The notes beneath the pieces were generated by a model, which was not told the origin of the DNA, did no database searches, and saw nothing but the letters and a program-made list of their open reading frames with translations. Shown piece after piece: positions 55,417 through 64,000 of a stretch of 64,000 bases of DNA. A program made the position numbers and the translations under genes. Position 1 is the first letter of the stretch. The number at the start of each line of letters is the position of its first letter. Source of the DNA: Prevotella herbatica (GTDB lineage Bacteria; Bacteroidota; Bacteroidia; Bacteroidales; Bacteroidaceae). The DNA is taken from the NCBI RefSeq assembly GCF_017347605.1, contig NZ_AP024484.1, positions 620,001-684,000 of the forward strand. The letters are read 5' to 3'.

Positions 55417-57435
55417 ATGAAAAAGAAGCTAATTCTATTAATTATTACATGCGCAATGTATGCAAGTTCGCATGCACAACCTGCTGTAACGGGATATCCT
55501 TATCAGCAAGTACCATTCACTGAAGTTAAACTATCTGCCGGCTCTTTCTGGGGCAACAGACTGAAGGCTGCCAAAGATGTAACTATCCCTTTGGCTTTCA
55601 GTAAATGCCAGACAGAACATAGATATGACAATTTCGTAAAAGCCGCTCACCCTAGTGATGACTATGTTGTGAACAAATTCATGATATTCCCATTTGACGA
55701 CACTGATGTGTACAAAACTATAGAGGGAGCAAGCTACATTCTCCAATCCTATCCAGACAAAAAACTTAAAAACTATATCGACAGTGTACTGAATATTGTA
55801 GCTGCCGCACAAGAACCTGACGGATATCTATATACTGCTCGTACCATGAATCCAAAACATCCTCACCCTTGGTCAGGAAACAAAAGATGGGTTCAGGAAG
55901 AAGTGCTAAGCCACGAGCTTTATAATCTTGGTCACATGCTTGATGCTGCCGTAGCTCATTATCAAGCAACAGGATCTAAAAAGTTTTTAGACATCGCTAG
56001 AAAATATGCCGACTGCGTTGTAAGAGAAGTAGGACCGAAACCCGGTCAGGCATGTGTAGTACCTGGACATCAGATAGCAGAAATGGGACTTGCAAAACTA
56101 TATCTCGTAACAGGTGACCACAAGTATCTTGACGAAGCTAAATTCTTTCTTGATTATCGTGGAAAAACAAGTATAAAGAATATCTATTCACAGAGTGATA
56201 AACCTGTAACCGAACAGACTGAAGCTTGGGGACATGCGGTAAGAGCTGGATACATGTATGCCGGTATGGCTGACATTGCCGCACTGACAGGTGACACAGC
56301 ATACGTAAAAGCTATTGACAAGATTTGGGAAAACATAGTTTCAAAAAAATACTATCTCACTGGTGGTGTTGGAGCAAGACATGAAGGAGAGGCTTTTGGT
56401 GCTGATTACGAACTACCAAACATGACAGCCTACAACGAGACTTGCGCTGCAATAGCACAGTGTTATCTCAATCTGCGTCTTTTTATGCTACATGGAGAGT
56501 CTAAATATATAGACTGTCTCGAGCGTACATTATATAATGGAGTGATAAGCGGGATGAGTGTTGATGGAGGAAAGTTCTTCTACCCTAACCCATTATCTTC
56601 AGACGGTGTATATAAGTTCAACTCTGACGGCACTACTACTCGTCAACCTTGGTTTGGATGTGCATGCTGTCCAAGTAACTTAAGCAGATTTATCCCTTCA
56701 ATTCCTGGATACGTTTATGCTGTTAAGAACAATAACGTTTACGTTAACCTTTTCATGGCGAGCGATGCGAAATTGAAAGTTGAAGGAAAAGATATAGAAC
56801 TCCATACAACTACCGCATATCCTTGGAACGGAAATATAAACATCAAGGTTGTTAACAATAAAAATAGCAAAGCCAATATGATGATTCGTATTCCAGGATG
56901 GATACGCAATGAGGTTGTGCCAAGTGATTTGTACAAGTTTACCGACAATAGTAACGCATCTTGGATGATTACCCGCAACGGAAAGAAAGTAGAGGCTACA
57001 ATAAATCCACAAGGATACGTATGTCTTAAAAACATAAAGAAAGGCGATAATATCGCCATATCATTCGATATGCAGCCAAGAACGGTTGTTGCTAACAGTC
57101 ATGTAAAAGATGACAAAGGTTTGGTTGCCGTTGAGCGTGGTCCACTAGTTTATTGCGCAGAATGGGCAGACAACAATGGTGTAAGCATTCAAAATACATT
57201 TCTACGCAACAACCCAACTTTCAAACTTATAAACGATTATTCTATCGTTAATACAGAAGCTGACGGAAAACCATTTAAAGTTGACGCAATAACTACTGAT
57301 GCACAGGTATTGGAACGCAACGCTAATGGAGATTTGCAACTCAAAAACGTAGATCTTACTTTGATACCATACTATGCGTGGAATCATCGTGGAGCAGGCC
57401 ACATGTATGTCTGGCTACAAAACAAACTTAAATAA
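55417..57435 (+). CDS. GH127 beta-L-arabinofuranosidase, short form
   Basis: Third GH127, 672 aa, signal peptide ending near SSHAQ. GEAFGADYELPNMTAYNETC has Asn where the two locus copies have the first Cys of CETC, but the zinc-binding E-T-C is kept. WFGCACCPSN gives nucleophile Cys417 and Cys418, the same numbers as in HypBA1. Unlike the copies at 5823 and 10475 it stops after the beta-sandwich (AGHMYVWLQNKLK) and lacks the ~150-aa discoidin-like C-terminus. It stands alone with its own promoter and terminator, far from the GH97/SusCD locus. Confidence 0.92.
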   Translation: MKKKLILLIITCAMYASSHAQPAVTGYPYQQVPFTEVKLSAGSFWGNRLKAAKDVTIPLAFSKCQTEHRYDNFVKAAHPSDDYVVNKFMIFPFDDTDVYKTIEGASYILQSYPDKKLKNYIDSVLNIVAAAQEPDGYLYTARTMNPKHPHPWSGNKRWVQEEVLSHELYNLGHMLDAAVAHYQATGSKKFLDIARKYADCVVREVGPKPGQACVVPGHQIAEMGLAKLYLVTGDHKYLDEAKFFLDYRGKTSIKNIYSQSDKPVTEQTEAWGHAVRAGYMYAGMADIAALTGDTAYVKAIDKIWENIVSKKYYLTGGVGARHEGEAFGADYELPNMTAYNETCAAIAQCYLNLRLFMLHGESKYIDCLERTLYNGVISGMSVDGGKFFYPNPLSSDGVYKFNSDGTTTRQPWFGCACCPSNLSRFIPSIPGYVYAVKNNNVYVNLFMASDAKLKVEGKDIELHTTTAYPWNGNINIKVVNNKNSKANMMIRIPGWIRNEVVPSDLYKFTDNSNASWMITRNGKKVEATINPQGYVCLKNIKKGDNIAISFDMQPRTVVANSHVKDDKGLVAVERGPLVYCAEWADNNGVSIQNTFLRNNPTFKLINDYSIVNTEADGKPFKVDAITTDAQVLERNANGDLQLKNVDLTLIPYYAWNHRGAGHMYVWLQNKLK

Positions 57436-57451
57436 ACATATAACAAATTCA

Positions 57452-57483
57452 AGGTGTACTCAACATGAAGAGTACACCTTTTT
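57452..57483 (+). terminator. Terminator after the third GH127
   Basis: AAGGTGTACTC / GAGTACACCTT stem with a short loop and TTTT. Confidence 0.9.
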
Positions 57484-57597
57484 ATTTTTCACAATAAAAC
57501 ATAAGTTAAGCAGCCATTTTTCAATCAATATGGCAACATTTATAGCATAAAACTTATTTTTTTGACTTGTTTATTTGTATTATAATGACATTTTGCA

Positions 57598-57606
57598 TAA
57601 CTTTGC
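57598..57606 (+). promoter_or_regulatory. -7 box of the AGCS symporter gene
   Basis: TAACTTTGC, 24 bases before the ATG at 57630. Confidence 0.7.
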
Positions 57607-57629
57607 AGCTCATTATATTTACAATTTAA

Positions 57630-58985
57630 ATGGAAGTAATAAACCGTTTTTTCGATACACTTAGTTCATTGCTATGGGGTTGGCCAATGATTATTCTATT
57701 ATTGGGCACACATATATTCCTAACTATAAGATTACGTTTTCCGCAACGCAAGATATTTCTTGCCATCAAACTATCGGTAAGTAAAGATAAGAATGCAACG
57801 GGAGACGTATCGCAATTCGGAGCATTGTCTACCGCCTTAGCTGCCACTATAGGTACAGGAAACATTATAGGTGTAGCTACAGCAATAGCACTTGGAGGTC
57901 CAGGGGCTGTATTATGGTGCTGGCTAACGGGAGTATTTGGCATTTCAACTAAATACGCTGAAGGATTACTTTCAATAAAATACAGAGAGAAAACTTCTAA
58001 AGGCAAAATGCTGGGAGGTCCGATGTATGCCCTCGAAAAGGGATTGGGATGGAAATGGCTTGGAGTGCTTTTCGCCATATTCACGGCAATAGCCGCATTC
58101 GGAATAGGAAATACTGTTCAAGCAAATGCAATAGCTACCCTAGCACAAAATACGTATCATATATCACCAGTTATCAGTGGTTGCATTATATGTGGACTCA
58201 CTGCTGCGGTATTGCTTGGAGGTGTGAAAAGTATCGCCAAAGTATGCGGTATACTTGTTCCATTAATGGCTATACTATATGTTCTTGGATGTATATACAT
58301 ATTGTTTGTAAACGGACATTATGTATGGCCTGCTATAAAAATAATATACAGTTCGGCATTCACCACAAAATCTATTGTAGGCGGAACAGCAGGTACAACA
58401 GTTATGATGGCAGCAAGATACGGAATCGCAAGAGGACTGTTTTCTAACGAGTCAGGACTTGGTTCAGCACCTATTGTTGCAGCGGCAGCACAGACTCGCA
58501 ATCCAGTACGTCAGGCATTAGTTTCATCAACAGGAACATTCTGGGACACTGTGGTTATATGTGCATTAACAGGACTGGTAGTAGTGAGCAGCATCCTAGC
58601 CTACCCAGACATAGACTATACAAATGGAGCAACACTGACAAATCAGGCATTCTGCAAGATACCATATATTGGTGCTCCATTGCTTACATTCGGTTTGCTT
58701 ACGTTCGCTTTCAGCACTATACTCGGTTGGAGCTACTACGGAGAGCGTGCAATAGAATATCTTAGCGGAAAGAAGTTGATGTATGCATACAGAATTGTCT
58801 ACATTGGAGCCGTGTTCATAGGAAGCATAGCCAACCTTGCTGTTGTCTGGAATATAGCCGACAGCATGAATGCGCTTATGGCAATACCAAACTTAATCTC
58901 ACTTTTATTGCTGAATGGAGTTATAGTGCATGAGACAAGAAAATATCTGTGGCGCAACAATCTTGATAAAGATATGGAAGAATAA
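57630..58985 (+). CDS. Alanine/glycine:cation symporter (AGCS)
   Basis: Inner-membrane amino acid/sodium symporter, 451 aa, about ten spans. Family signatures: LSTALAATIGTGNIIGVATAIALGGPGAVLWCWLTG, RYGIARGLFSNESGLGSAPIVAAAAQT, and LLTFAFSTILGWSYYGERAIEYL. Substrates of the family are Ala and Gly. Single-gene unit with its own promoter. Confidence 0.95.
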   Translation: MEVINRFFDTLSSLLWGWPMIILLLGTHIFLTIRLRFPQRKIFLAIKLSVSKDKNATGDVSQFGALSTALAATIGTGNIIGVATAIALGGPGAVLWCWLTGVFGISTKYAEGLLSIKYREKTSKGKMLGGPMYALEKGLGWKWLGVLFAIFTAIAAFGIGNTVQANAIATLAQNTYHISPVISGCIICGLTAAVLLGGVKSIAKVCGILVPLMAILYVLGCIYILFVNGHYVWPAIKIIYSSAFTTKSIVGGTAGTTVMMAARYGIARGLFSNESGLGSAPIVAAAAQTRNPVRQALVSSTGTFWDTVVICALTGLVVVSSILAYPDIDYTNGATLTNQAFCKIPYIGAPLLTFGLLTFAFSTILGWSYYGERAIEYLSGKKLMYAYRIVYIGAVFIGSIANLAVVWNIADSMNALMAIPNLISLLLLNGVIVHETRKYLWRNNLDKDMEE

Positions 58986-59093
58986 GCAAGCCATATAATA
59001 AAAATAATGCTCAATCACAAATTCATTTGATGCTTTCATGACATCGCAAAAATAAGATAATCAAGAGTCCCATCCTGTGCGATTTCATTTTTA
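58986..59093. other. Spacer between AGCS gene and element B
   Basis: Nothing recognised. The A-type outward extension of the arm (CCTTCCCTATG) is not present at this copy. Confidence 0.5.
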
Positions 59094-59301
59094 TAGCTAC
59101 GAAGCTACGTCATGGCTTGAATAGCCTTTAAACAAAGGAAACTGTGGAAGTTGAACAGACCATTTAGCTACGACAAGCTACGTTCTAGCTACGTCAACTT
59201 GAGTTGTTTTTAGAATGAAATTATTCCATGAGTGATTTTGTCAAAGAACCGTTGGCTGTATCTGAAGAACTGAGGATGCGTAATTTGATTCAGCAAACGA
59301 A

Positions 59302-59356
59302 AACAGAATTTTCAAGCTTGTCTAAATGTTCTGCCGAATTCCGCTGAATTCTTGGC
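59302..59356 (-). ncRNA. Candidate structured RNA of element B
   Basis: Reverse-complement counterpart of 21550-21604, 51/55 identical, directly after the internal promoter. It folds with a perfect GAATTC-AGCG-GAATTC stem and GCC/GGC flanks. Expression is inferred. Confidence 0.4.
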
Positions 59357-59363
59357 AAAGATA
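59355..59363 (-). promoter_or_regulatory. Promoter inside element B
   Basis: TATCTTTGC on the minus strand with TTG at 59386-59384, 23 bases start to start as in element A. CTGTTAGCCAAAGTTT further upstream is also shared. Confidence 0.65.
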
Positions 59364-60008
59364 CTGCATTTTTTTTGTCCATGCAATGGGATTTAGGTTA
59401 GACTGTTAGCCAAAGTTTGGTGCTATACATTATAATATACGTGCGTACGTGCGCGCACTCTGACTTTTTCGTAAAAACAAGTGTCGAAGTGTCTATACAT
59501 TGAGCATCAGTTTATTAGAGCTCTTTTCGTATCGAATAAAGTGACGGTTGTTCGTCGGTAAAATATGGAGGAAAAAAATTCTCATATTGCATTGTACTTT
59601 ATGAAGAAATTTGATGCGCTTTTCGATGTTTTGCATTGCGTTTTACGTTATATTACATTGCGTTTTACGAAGAAATAGGAGGTAAAACATCGTAGAAACG
59701 TTTGCAGTTCTATATGGAACTAGTTGCGTTTCTATATAGAAACGCATGCAAAAATTGAAATTTGACCGTCAATTCGCCGTCGCTTTATGTAGTCAAATTC
59801 ATCGATAAAATATTGATATTCATTATGTTAACATTTCGACACTTATATTTTTTAAAACCCTAGGTGCGCGCGTGAATGCGCGTACATTATATAGGCAGAA
59901 ATAGATGACGTAGCTAAAACGTAGCTCATCGAAGCTAAATGGTCTGTTTAACTTCCACAGTTTCCTTTGTTTAAAGGCTATTCAAGCCATGACGTAGCTG
60001 CGTAGCTA

Positions 60009-60195
60009 AAAAACAAAAGTTCTTAGGGGAGAACAAGCTTTTTTCTCCTTGATGTCAGAAGAAGTTGTCGTATTAATATAGCGATATTCTATAATATTAA
60101 ATTATGCCCATGTTTTTTGTAATCTATAAATAATAAACAGGTGAAAAAAGAGTTATTATTTATATAATAAATAAGTATTCATAACATTAAGTCTG
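60009..60195. other. Leader region of the polysaccharide locus
   Basis: Contains a GGAGAA/TTCTCC hairpin at 60028-60048 just outside element B and AT-rich DNA before the Wza-like gene. No clear TAnnTTTGC box is seen, and no UpxY/UpxZ-like regulator precedes the operon. Confidence 0.5.
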
Positions 60196-60957
60196 ATGAC
60201 AAGAACTATAAAATCTATATTTTTTATTGCTATAATAATATTGTTTGCATCGTGTAAGACTGTAGATAAAGTTAATTACATGCAGGATATAAAAGCCAAC
60301 GATATAATTAATGCAACCCCAAAGGAAATAAGGCTCCTTCCCGGAGACAAGATTTCTATATTCGTAAAAAGTAAAGATGAAGTTCTGACAGAACATTTTA
60401 ATATCTCTTTGCCAAATATGCAGAAGACTTTATCGTATACCATTGATCCAAATGGCGAGGTTGACTTCCCAATGATTGGTAAGATAAAGTTGAGTGGCAA
60501 AAGCCGTTCCGAAGCTGCTGAAACTATAAAAAGCAAACTGGTTGAAGAGTATGGAGTGAAAGACGCCATCGTGACATTGGATTTCGCCAATCTCAGAGTT
60601 TCCGTACTAGGAGAAGTAAACAAACCAGGAAGCATCAATATTGATAAAGACAACATCAATATACTCGAAGCGCTTAGTATGGCTGGTGATATGACAATAT
60701 ACGGCAAAAGAAACGACATTATGGTGGTGAGAGACAACGGAAATCAAAAAGAGACATATATCGTAAATCTCACATCAGCAAAAGAAACGATGTCTTCTCC
60801 AGCATATTATCTTAAGCAGAATGATATAGTTTACGTTCCTGCCAACAAGACAAGACAAAGACAGACTACAATAAACGGTAACAATGTACTGTCAACATCT
60901 TTCTGGGTTTCAGTAGCCTCATTGATTACAACGATTGCAGTTGTGATTTTTAAATAA
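60196..60957 (+). CDS. Wza-like polysaccharide export lipoprotein
   Basis: Outer-membrane export protein, 253 aa. Lipobox LFASC with Cys20 precedes KTVDKVNYMQDI. A Poly_export domain (LLPGDKISIFVKSKDEVLTEHFN...YTIDPNGEVDFPMIGKIKLSGKSRSEAAETI) is followed by an SLBB-like domain (RVSVLGEVNKPGSINIDKDNINILEALSMAGDM). A hydrophobic C-terminal helix (FWVSVASLITTIAVVIF) may span the outer membrane. First gene of an exopolysaccharide/capsule operon. Confidence 0.93.
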   Translation: MTRTIKSIFFIAIIILFASCKTVDKVNYMQDIKANDIINATPKEIRLLPGDKISIFVKSKDEVLTEHFNISLPNMQKTLSYTIDPNGEVDFPMIGKIKLSGKSRSEAAETIKSKLVEEYGVKDAIVTLDFANLRVSVLGEVNKPGSINIDKDNINILEALSMAGDMTIYGKRNDIMVVRDNGNQKETYIVNLTSAKETMSSPAYYLKQNDIVYVPANKTRQRQTTINGNNVLSTSFWVSVASLITTIAVVIFK

Positions 60958-60965
60958 CACGAATA

Positions 60966-62540
60966 ATGCAAGAAACAAAATACGAACAATCAAAAGGTAT
61001 AACTTTCAAAGAGTACCTGAATTATTGCAAAGCCAAACGTTTGTGGTTTATCATTTCCATCGCAATATGTTTGTTGCTGACAACAGGATACCTGATATTT
61101 AAAAACCCTGTATATGAACGGTCTGCACAGATAATGATTAAGAATGACTCAAATCCAAGTTCCAAACTTACTGCCGGATTGAGTATGATTCAAGGTTTCG
61201 GTGGATTATTTGGTGCTTCTTCAAATGTAAGCAACGAACTCATATCAATGAAGACACCTGCAAACATACTTGAAGCGGTGAAAAGACTTAATCTTGACTA
61301 TTCATATTCCACACGTCCATTCCTTAGAAAGATACCATTGTATGGTGACAGTCTGCCTGTGAAAATTAATATCAGCGGAATGAAAGACTGTGATGATGCA
61401 AGCATGAAGATTGAACTGCAAAAAGGTAAAGTAAGAATTTACAATCTAAAGAAAAATAAAAATAAATTTGATGCTGAATACAACGGAACTGTAAACAGCG
61501 TTTACCACTCTCCTATCGGCTTAATTGCTATCACAGCAACGAAAGCCTATAATGGGAAAGAGAATATGACGATAAACGTAAAAAAAAACGCTCCTATTAA
61601 GACCGTGAAAGACATAGAAGAAAAACTCGATGCTGGAATAACAGAAGAAATGGGATCAGTAATCGACTTGTCGTATGAAGATGCGGTTCCACAACGTGCA
61701 GAAGATATTCTAAATATGTTGATAAGGGTGTATAATGAGAAATGGATGGATGACGAAAATCAACTTAACTCAAGAACAACACAATTCATCGACAACAGAA
61801 TATCAGAAATCACATCTGATTTGGGTAAGGCTGAGAATACAATAACAACATATAAATCCAAAAACAATCTGCCTGATGTTATAGAAACCACCAAACTGGC
61901 GATGGAAACATCAACAGAAGTAAGTGGAGAGATTGCTACTTTAAGAGGTCAGAGAGAATCGGCAAAATTCATTCTTAATTTCGTTGACAACCATTCAAAC
62001 TCCAACCAGACATTACCAGTAAACTTACTAAGTAATGACAAAATTCTATCTGCCCAAATTGAGGAATACAACAAACTGCAATTAGAGCACAACCGCATTG
62101 CTGAGAACAGCAATAAGACGAATACTATTGTTCAAAACATAGAAAAGCAACTGAGCAATATGAGAAAGTCTATAAAGGCTGCACTTGCAAATACTGTAAA
62201 GCAAGCCGACATTCAAATGGCTAGCTACAACGAACTGAAAGGCACAAATGACTCGCAAATTAAGTCAAGTCCGAAACAAGCTAAGTTCCTTTTATCGGCA
62301 GAACGTCAACAAAAGATACAGGAACAACTGTATATCTTTATGTTGCAAAAAAGAGAAGAAAATGTATTGTCACAAGCATTCACTCCATACAAAACGAGGA
62401 TATTGTCTGCTCCTATGGGTGACACAGAGCCTGTAGCACCAAAGGCATTTGTACTTATACTCATTTCACTTGCGATAGGAATTATTTTGCCGGCATTTGG
62501 CACTTTCCTAAACATGAATTTCAAGAAATTAATGGAATAA
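60966..62540 (+). CDS. Wzz/Wzc-like chain-length protein without kinase domain
   Basis: Polysaccharide co-polymerase, 524 aa. TM1 is LWFIISIAICLLLTTGYLIF near residue 30. The long periplasmic part includes a GNVR-like coiled-coil region (NTITTYKSKNNLPDVIETTKLAMETS to LSAERQQKIQEQLYIFMLQKREE), then a PMGDTEPVAPKA motif before TM2 (FVLILISLAIGIILPAFGTFL). It ends seven residues later, so the cytosolic BY-kinase of full Wzc is missing. It starts 8 bases after the Wza-like gene. Confidence 0.9.
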   Translation: MQETKYEQSKGITFKEYLNYCKAKRLWFIISIAICLLLTTGYLIFKNPVYERSAQIMIKNDSNPSSKLTAGLSMIQGFGGLFGASSNVSNELISMKTPANILEAVKRLNLDYSYSTRPFLRKIPLYGDSLPVKINISGMKDCDDASMKIELQKGKVRIYNLKKNKNKFDAEYNGTVNSVYHSPIGLIAITATKAYNGKENMTINVKKNAPIKTVKDIEEKLDAGITEEMGSVIDLSYEDAVPQRAEDILNMLIRVYNEKWMDDENQLNSRTTQFIDNRISEITSDLGKAENTITTYKSKNNLPDVIETTKLAMETSTEVSGEIATLRGQRESAKFILNFVDNHSNSNQTLPVNLLSNDKILSAQIEEYNKLQLEHNRIAENSNKTNTIVQNIEKQLSNMRKSIKAALANTVKQADIQMASYNELKGTNDSQIKSSPKQAKFLLSAERQQKIQEQLYIFMLQKREENVLSQAFTPYKTRILSAPMGDTEPVAPKAFVLILISLAIGIILPAFGTFLNMNFKKLME

Positions 62541-62570
62541 CGTTTCCACAGGATTGATGCATTCATCACT

Positions 62571-63728
62571 ATGTTATTAATATTAGTATATTTTTCTCTG
62601 TTTATCTTTGTTTACATTACCTCCAAACTATTTGTTAGTCGTAATGTAAAAAGGATGTACCAGATGGTGATGTGTTTTACCTTACTATTCATATTCTTTG
62701 GATTCAGAAACATAACCGTACTAAATGACACGCCACATTATTATGGTGCATATTATCATCTATCTCAATATAAGAGTTATATCAACTCATCTATATTCAG
62801 CTATGATATTGCACTGAAATTCGAATGGGGCTATCAGGTACTAATGCATTTTTTAATAAAATACGTTTCAAAAGAACCATATACAATCATCATGCTTTCA
62901 TCATTAATATTTGCATGTGGAAATATATGGTTCATATCAAAATTCACTGACGAAATTGCATTGGCATCATTTATAATGATTATTTCGGGCGTTTGGTTCG
63001 ACCAGTTTTGTCTTATTCGCCAAACAATAGCGTTAATGCTGTTTTACAAAGCATATATTTTTCTTAAACAAGATAAGACGCTATATTATTGCGTAATGGT
63101 AATTATAGGATCATTATTCCATCTTTCGGCATTAACACTACTGATTATTCCTATCTTAAGAAAACTAAGAATAAATGCAAAGAATGTAATAATTGTTTTT
63201 TCCATAGCAATAGCTTTAGCTATTTTCATTTATCAGTTACTAGGATTGTTAGGATTTGCCGGACACGTATACCTTAAAATAAGTATGCAAAGAGAAACTC
63301 CTCCAATAGCAGCAATCTTAGACGGGATATTGATGTTAATAATCATAGCAACATGCTATTACAGTCACAAGCATTTAAGCGACAAAGAATTGGATAATAC
63401 TGATTTTTGGATATGCATCTTTGCTTTATGCATCAGTGTAATGACACCTGCATTTTTGCCGATATTCAGAATCAACGTTTACACATGGCCTATTATCTAC
63501 ATCATATTCTTTAAATATATAATAAACCACGATAATACGATTATATTAACAGATAAGACTATTGCCCTAAGAAATATCATTCTGATATTGTTTATTGCAG
63601 TTATGCTTATAAGAATTATAATTATTCTATCGTTTAAATCTGAATGGAACCATATAATTCCATATTCTTTTTATGACTTTAGTAACGATTATCATTATTA
63701 TAATCTATATTTGCAGAAAGATCATTAA
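62571..63728 (+). CDS. EpsG-family membrane protein (probable polymerase)
   Basis: Polytopic protein, 385 aa, with many hydrophobic segments from residue 1 (LLILVYFSLFIFVYITSKLF). The EpsG-like pattern is NDTPHYYGAYYHLSQY then FEWGYQVLMHFLIKYVS, ISGVWFDQFCLIRQTIALMLFYKAYIFL, and GSLFHLSALTLLIIPIL. Such proteins are thought to polymerise repeat units. It is followed by the GT6 gene with a one-base gap. Confidence 0.85.
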   Translation: MLLILVYFSLFIFVYITSKLFVSRNVKRMYQMVMCFTLLFIFFGFRNITVLNDTPHYYGAYYHLSQYKSYINSSIFSYDIALKFEWGYQVLMHFLIKYVSKEPYTIIMLSSLIFACGNIWFISKFTDEIALASFIMIISGVWFDQFCLIRQTIALMLFYKAYIFLKQDKTLYYCVMVIIGSLFHLSALTLLIIPILRKLRINAKNVIIVFSIAIALAIFIYQLLGLLGFAGHVYLKISMQRETPPIAAILDGILMLIIIATCYYSHKHLSDKELDNTDFWICIFALCISVMTPAFLPIFRINVYTWPIIYIIFFKYIINHDNTIILTDKTIALRNIILILFIAVMLIRIIIILSFKSEWNHIIPYSFYDFSNDYHYYNLYLQKDH

Positions 63729-63729
63729 T

Positions 63730-64000
63730 ATGAGAATAGCCGTATTATATATTTGCACTGGAAACTACAATCAATTCTTTGCCGACTTCTATAAATCAGC
63801 AAAGAAATATTTTCTAAATGGAATAGCAGATATCGAGTATTTTGTTTTCACTGACAAGGAACAACTATGCTCAAATTCAGATACGCATATAATCAAAAAA
63901 GAATACAAAGGATTCCCACTGGATTCACTATTGAGATTTGATGATTTTCTATCCATAAAAGAACAATTAATAGGCTTTGACTATACATTTTTCTTTAACG
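63730..64000 (+). CDS. GT6-family glycosyltransferase (partial, cut by window end)
   Basis: First 90 residues of a glycosyltransferase resembling GT6, the family of the mammalian ABO/alpha-1,3-Gal(NAc) transferases and Bacteroides BoGT6a. It starts MRIAVLYICTGNYNQFFADF, followed by IEYFVFTDKEQL and LLRFDDFLSIKEQLIGFDYTFFFN. Bacterial GT6 enzymes carry N-x-N in place of the D-x-D metal motif; the window stops at the Asn that would open it. It probably adds alpha-Gal or alpha-GalNAc to the polysaccharide made by this operon. Confidence 0.85.
   Translation, partial: MRIAVLYICTGNYNQFFADFYKSAKKYFLNGIADIEYFVFTDKEQLCSNSDTHIIKKEYKGFPLDSLLRFDDFLSIKEQLIGFDYTFFFN

Larger units (their letters stand above)
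59094..60008. repeat. Element B: nested inverted-repeat non-coding element
   Basis: 915-bp relative of element A in opposite orientation. Outer arms 59094-59197 and 59905-60008 match as inverted repeats over about 104 bp with roughly 8 mismatches. The inner arms 59438-59491 and 59831-59885 (GTGCGTACGTGCGCGCAC, GTGTCGAAGTG / TCGACAC, GTGCGCGCGTGAATGCGCGTAC) bound a ~340-bp core containing a perfect 20-bp palindrome at 59726-59745 and repeats of GCGTTTTACG. The asymmetric segment with promoter and conserved block lies between left outer and left inner arms. No protein-coding frame is convincing. Confidence 0.9.

Overview
The window looks like chromosomal DNA of a Prevotella/Segatella-like member of the Bacteroidota. 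The evidence is AT-rich sequence, promoters of the TAnnTTTGC (-7) type before most genes, many SusC/SusD pairs, ECF-sigma/FecR signalling, and a tmRNA tag reading GENNYALAA. The genus is inferred from gene content and style, not from a marker gene.

Layout. (1) 59-12943: a glycan-utilisation locus with two divergent arms. The minus arm is GH127, SusC, SusD and a DUF4859-like lipoprotein; the plus arm is GH97 and GH127. Together they suggest growth on L-arabinofuranose/L-arabinopyranose or galactose-containing plant glycans. (2) 12936-14822: a DUF4143-type ATPase and a 22-bp tandem repeat array, apparently inserted as a cassette at the 3' end of a HAD phosphatase gene. A 76-bp copy of that 3' end lies on the far side. 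(3) 15822-20840: a second SusC/SusD operon with no enzymes beside it. (4) 20907-21840: a non-coding nested inverted-repeat element (A), then an AbiE-type toxin-antitoxin pair with a duplicated promoter. (5) 23902-43115: mostly housekeeping and metabolism: GH20, cation efflux, fhs, serB, mnmA, YitT, a third SusC/SusD pair, an MBL hydrolase with an unlisted 49-aa gene before it, an aldose epimerase, rsgA, frr, a methionine-sulfoxide reductase and rsmA. (6) 43233-49573: an ECF sigma / TonB-dependent transducer / DUF4249 / FecR locus, bracketed by two almost identical ~300-bp blocks. Each block encodes the same 27-aa hydrophobic peptide, with its own promoter, an FNR-like palindrome and a strong hairpin. 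(7) 49565-58985: MATE exporter, flippase-like membrane protein, PepD, a small gene, a gene remnant, tmRNA, a third GH127 and an AGCS symporter. (8) 59094-60008: element B, a second copy of element A in the opposite orientation. (9) 60196-64000: the start of an exopolysaccharide locus (Wza-like, Wzz/Wzc-like without kinase, EpsG-like) running into a GT6 (ABO-like) glycosyltransferase cut by the window edge.

The least explained features are elements A and B and the 27-aa peptide pair. A and B are 0.9-kb nested palindromes with no protein gene. They share a promoter with identical spacing and a 51/55-identical, potentially structured 55-nt block. They lie inverted about 37 kb apart. The peptide genes flank the ECF locus as direct repeats. 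The 22-bp array with an 88-bp higher-order period and the ATPase cassette scar are also worth following up.
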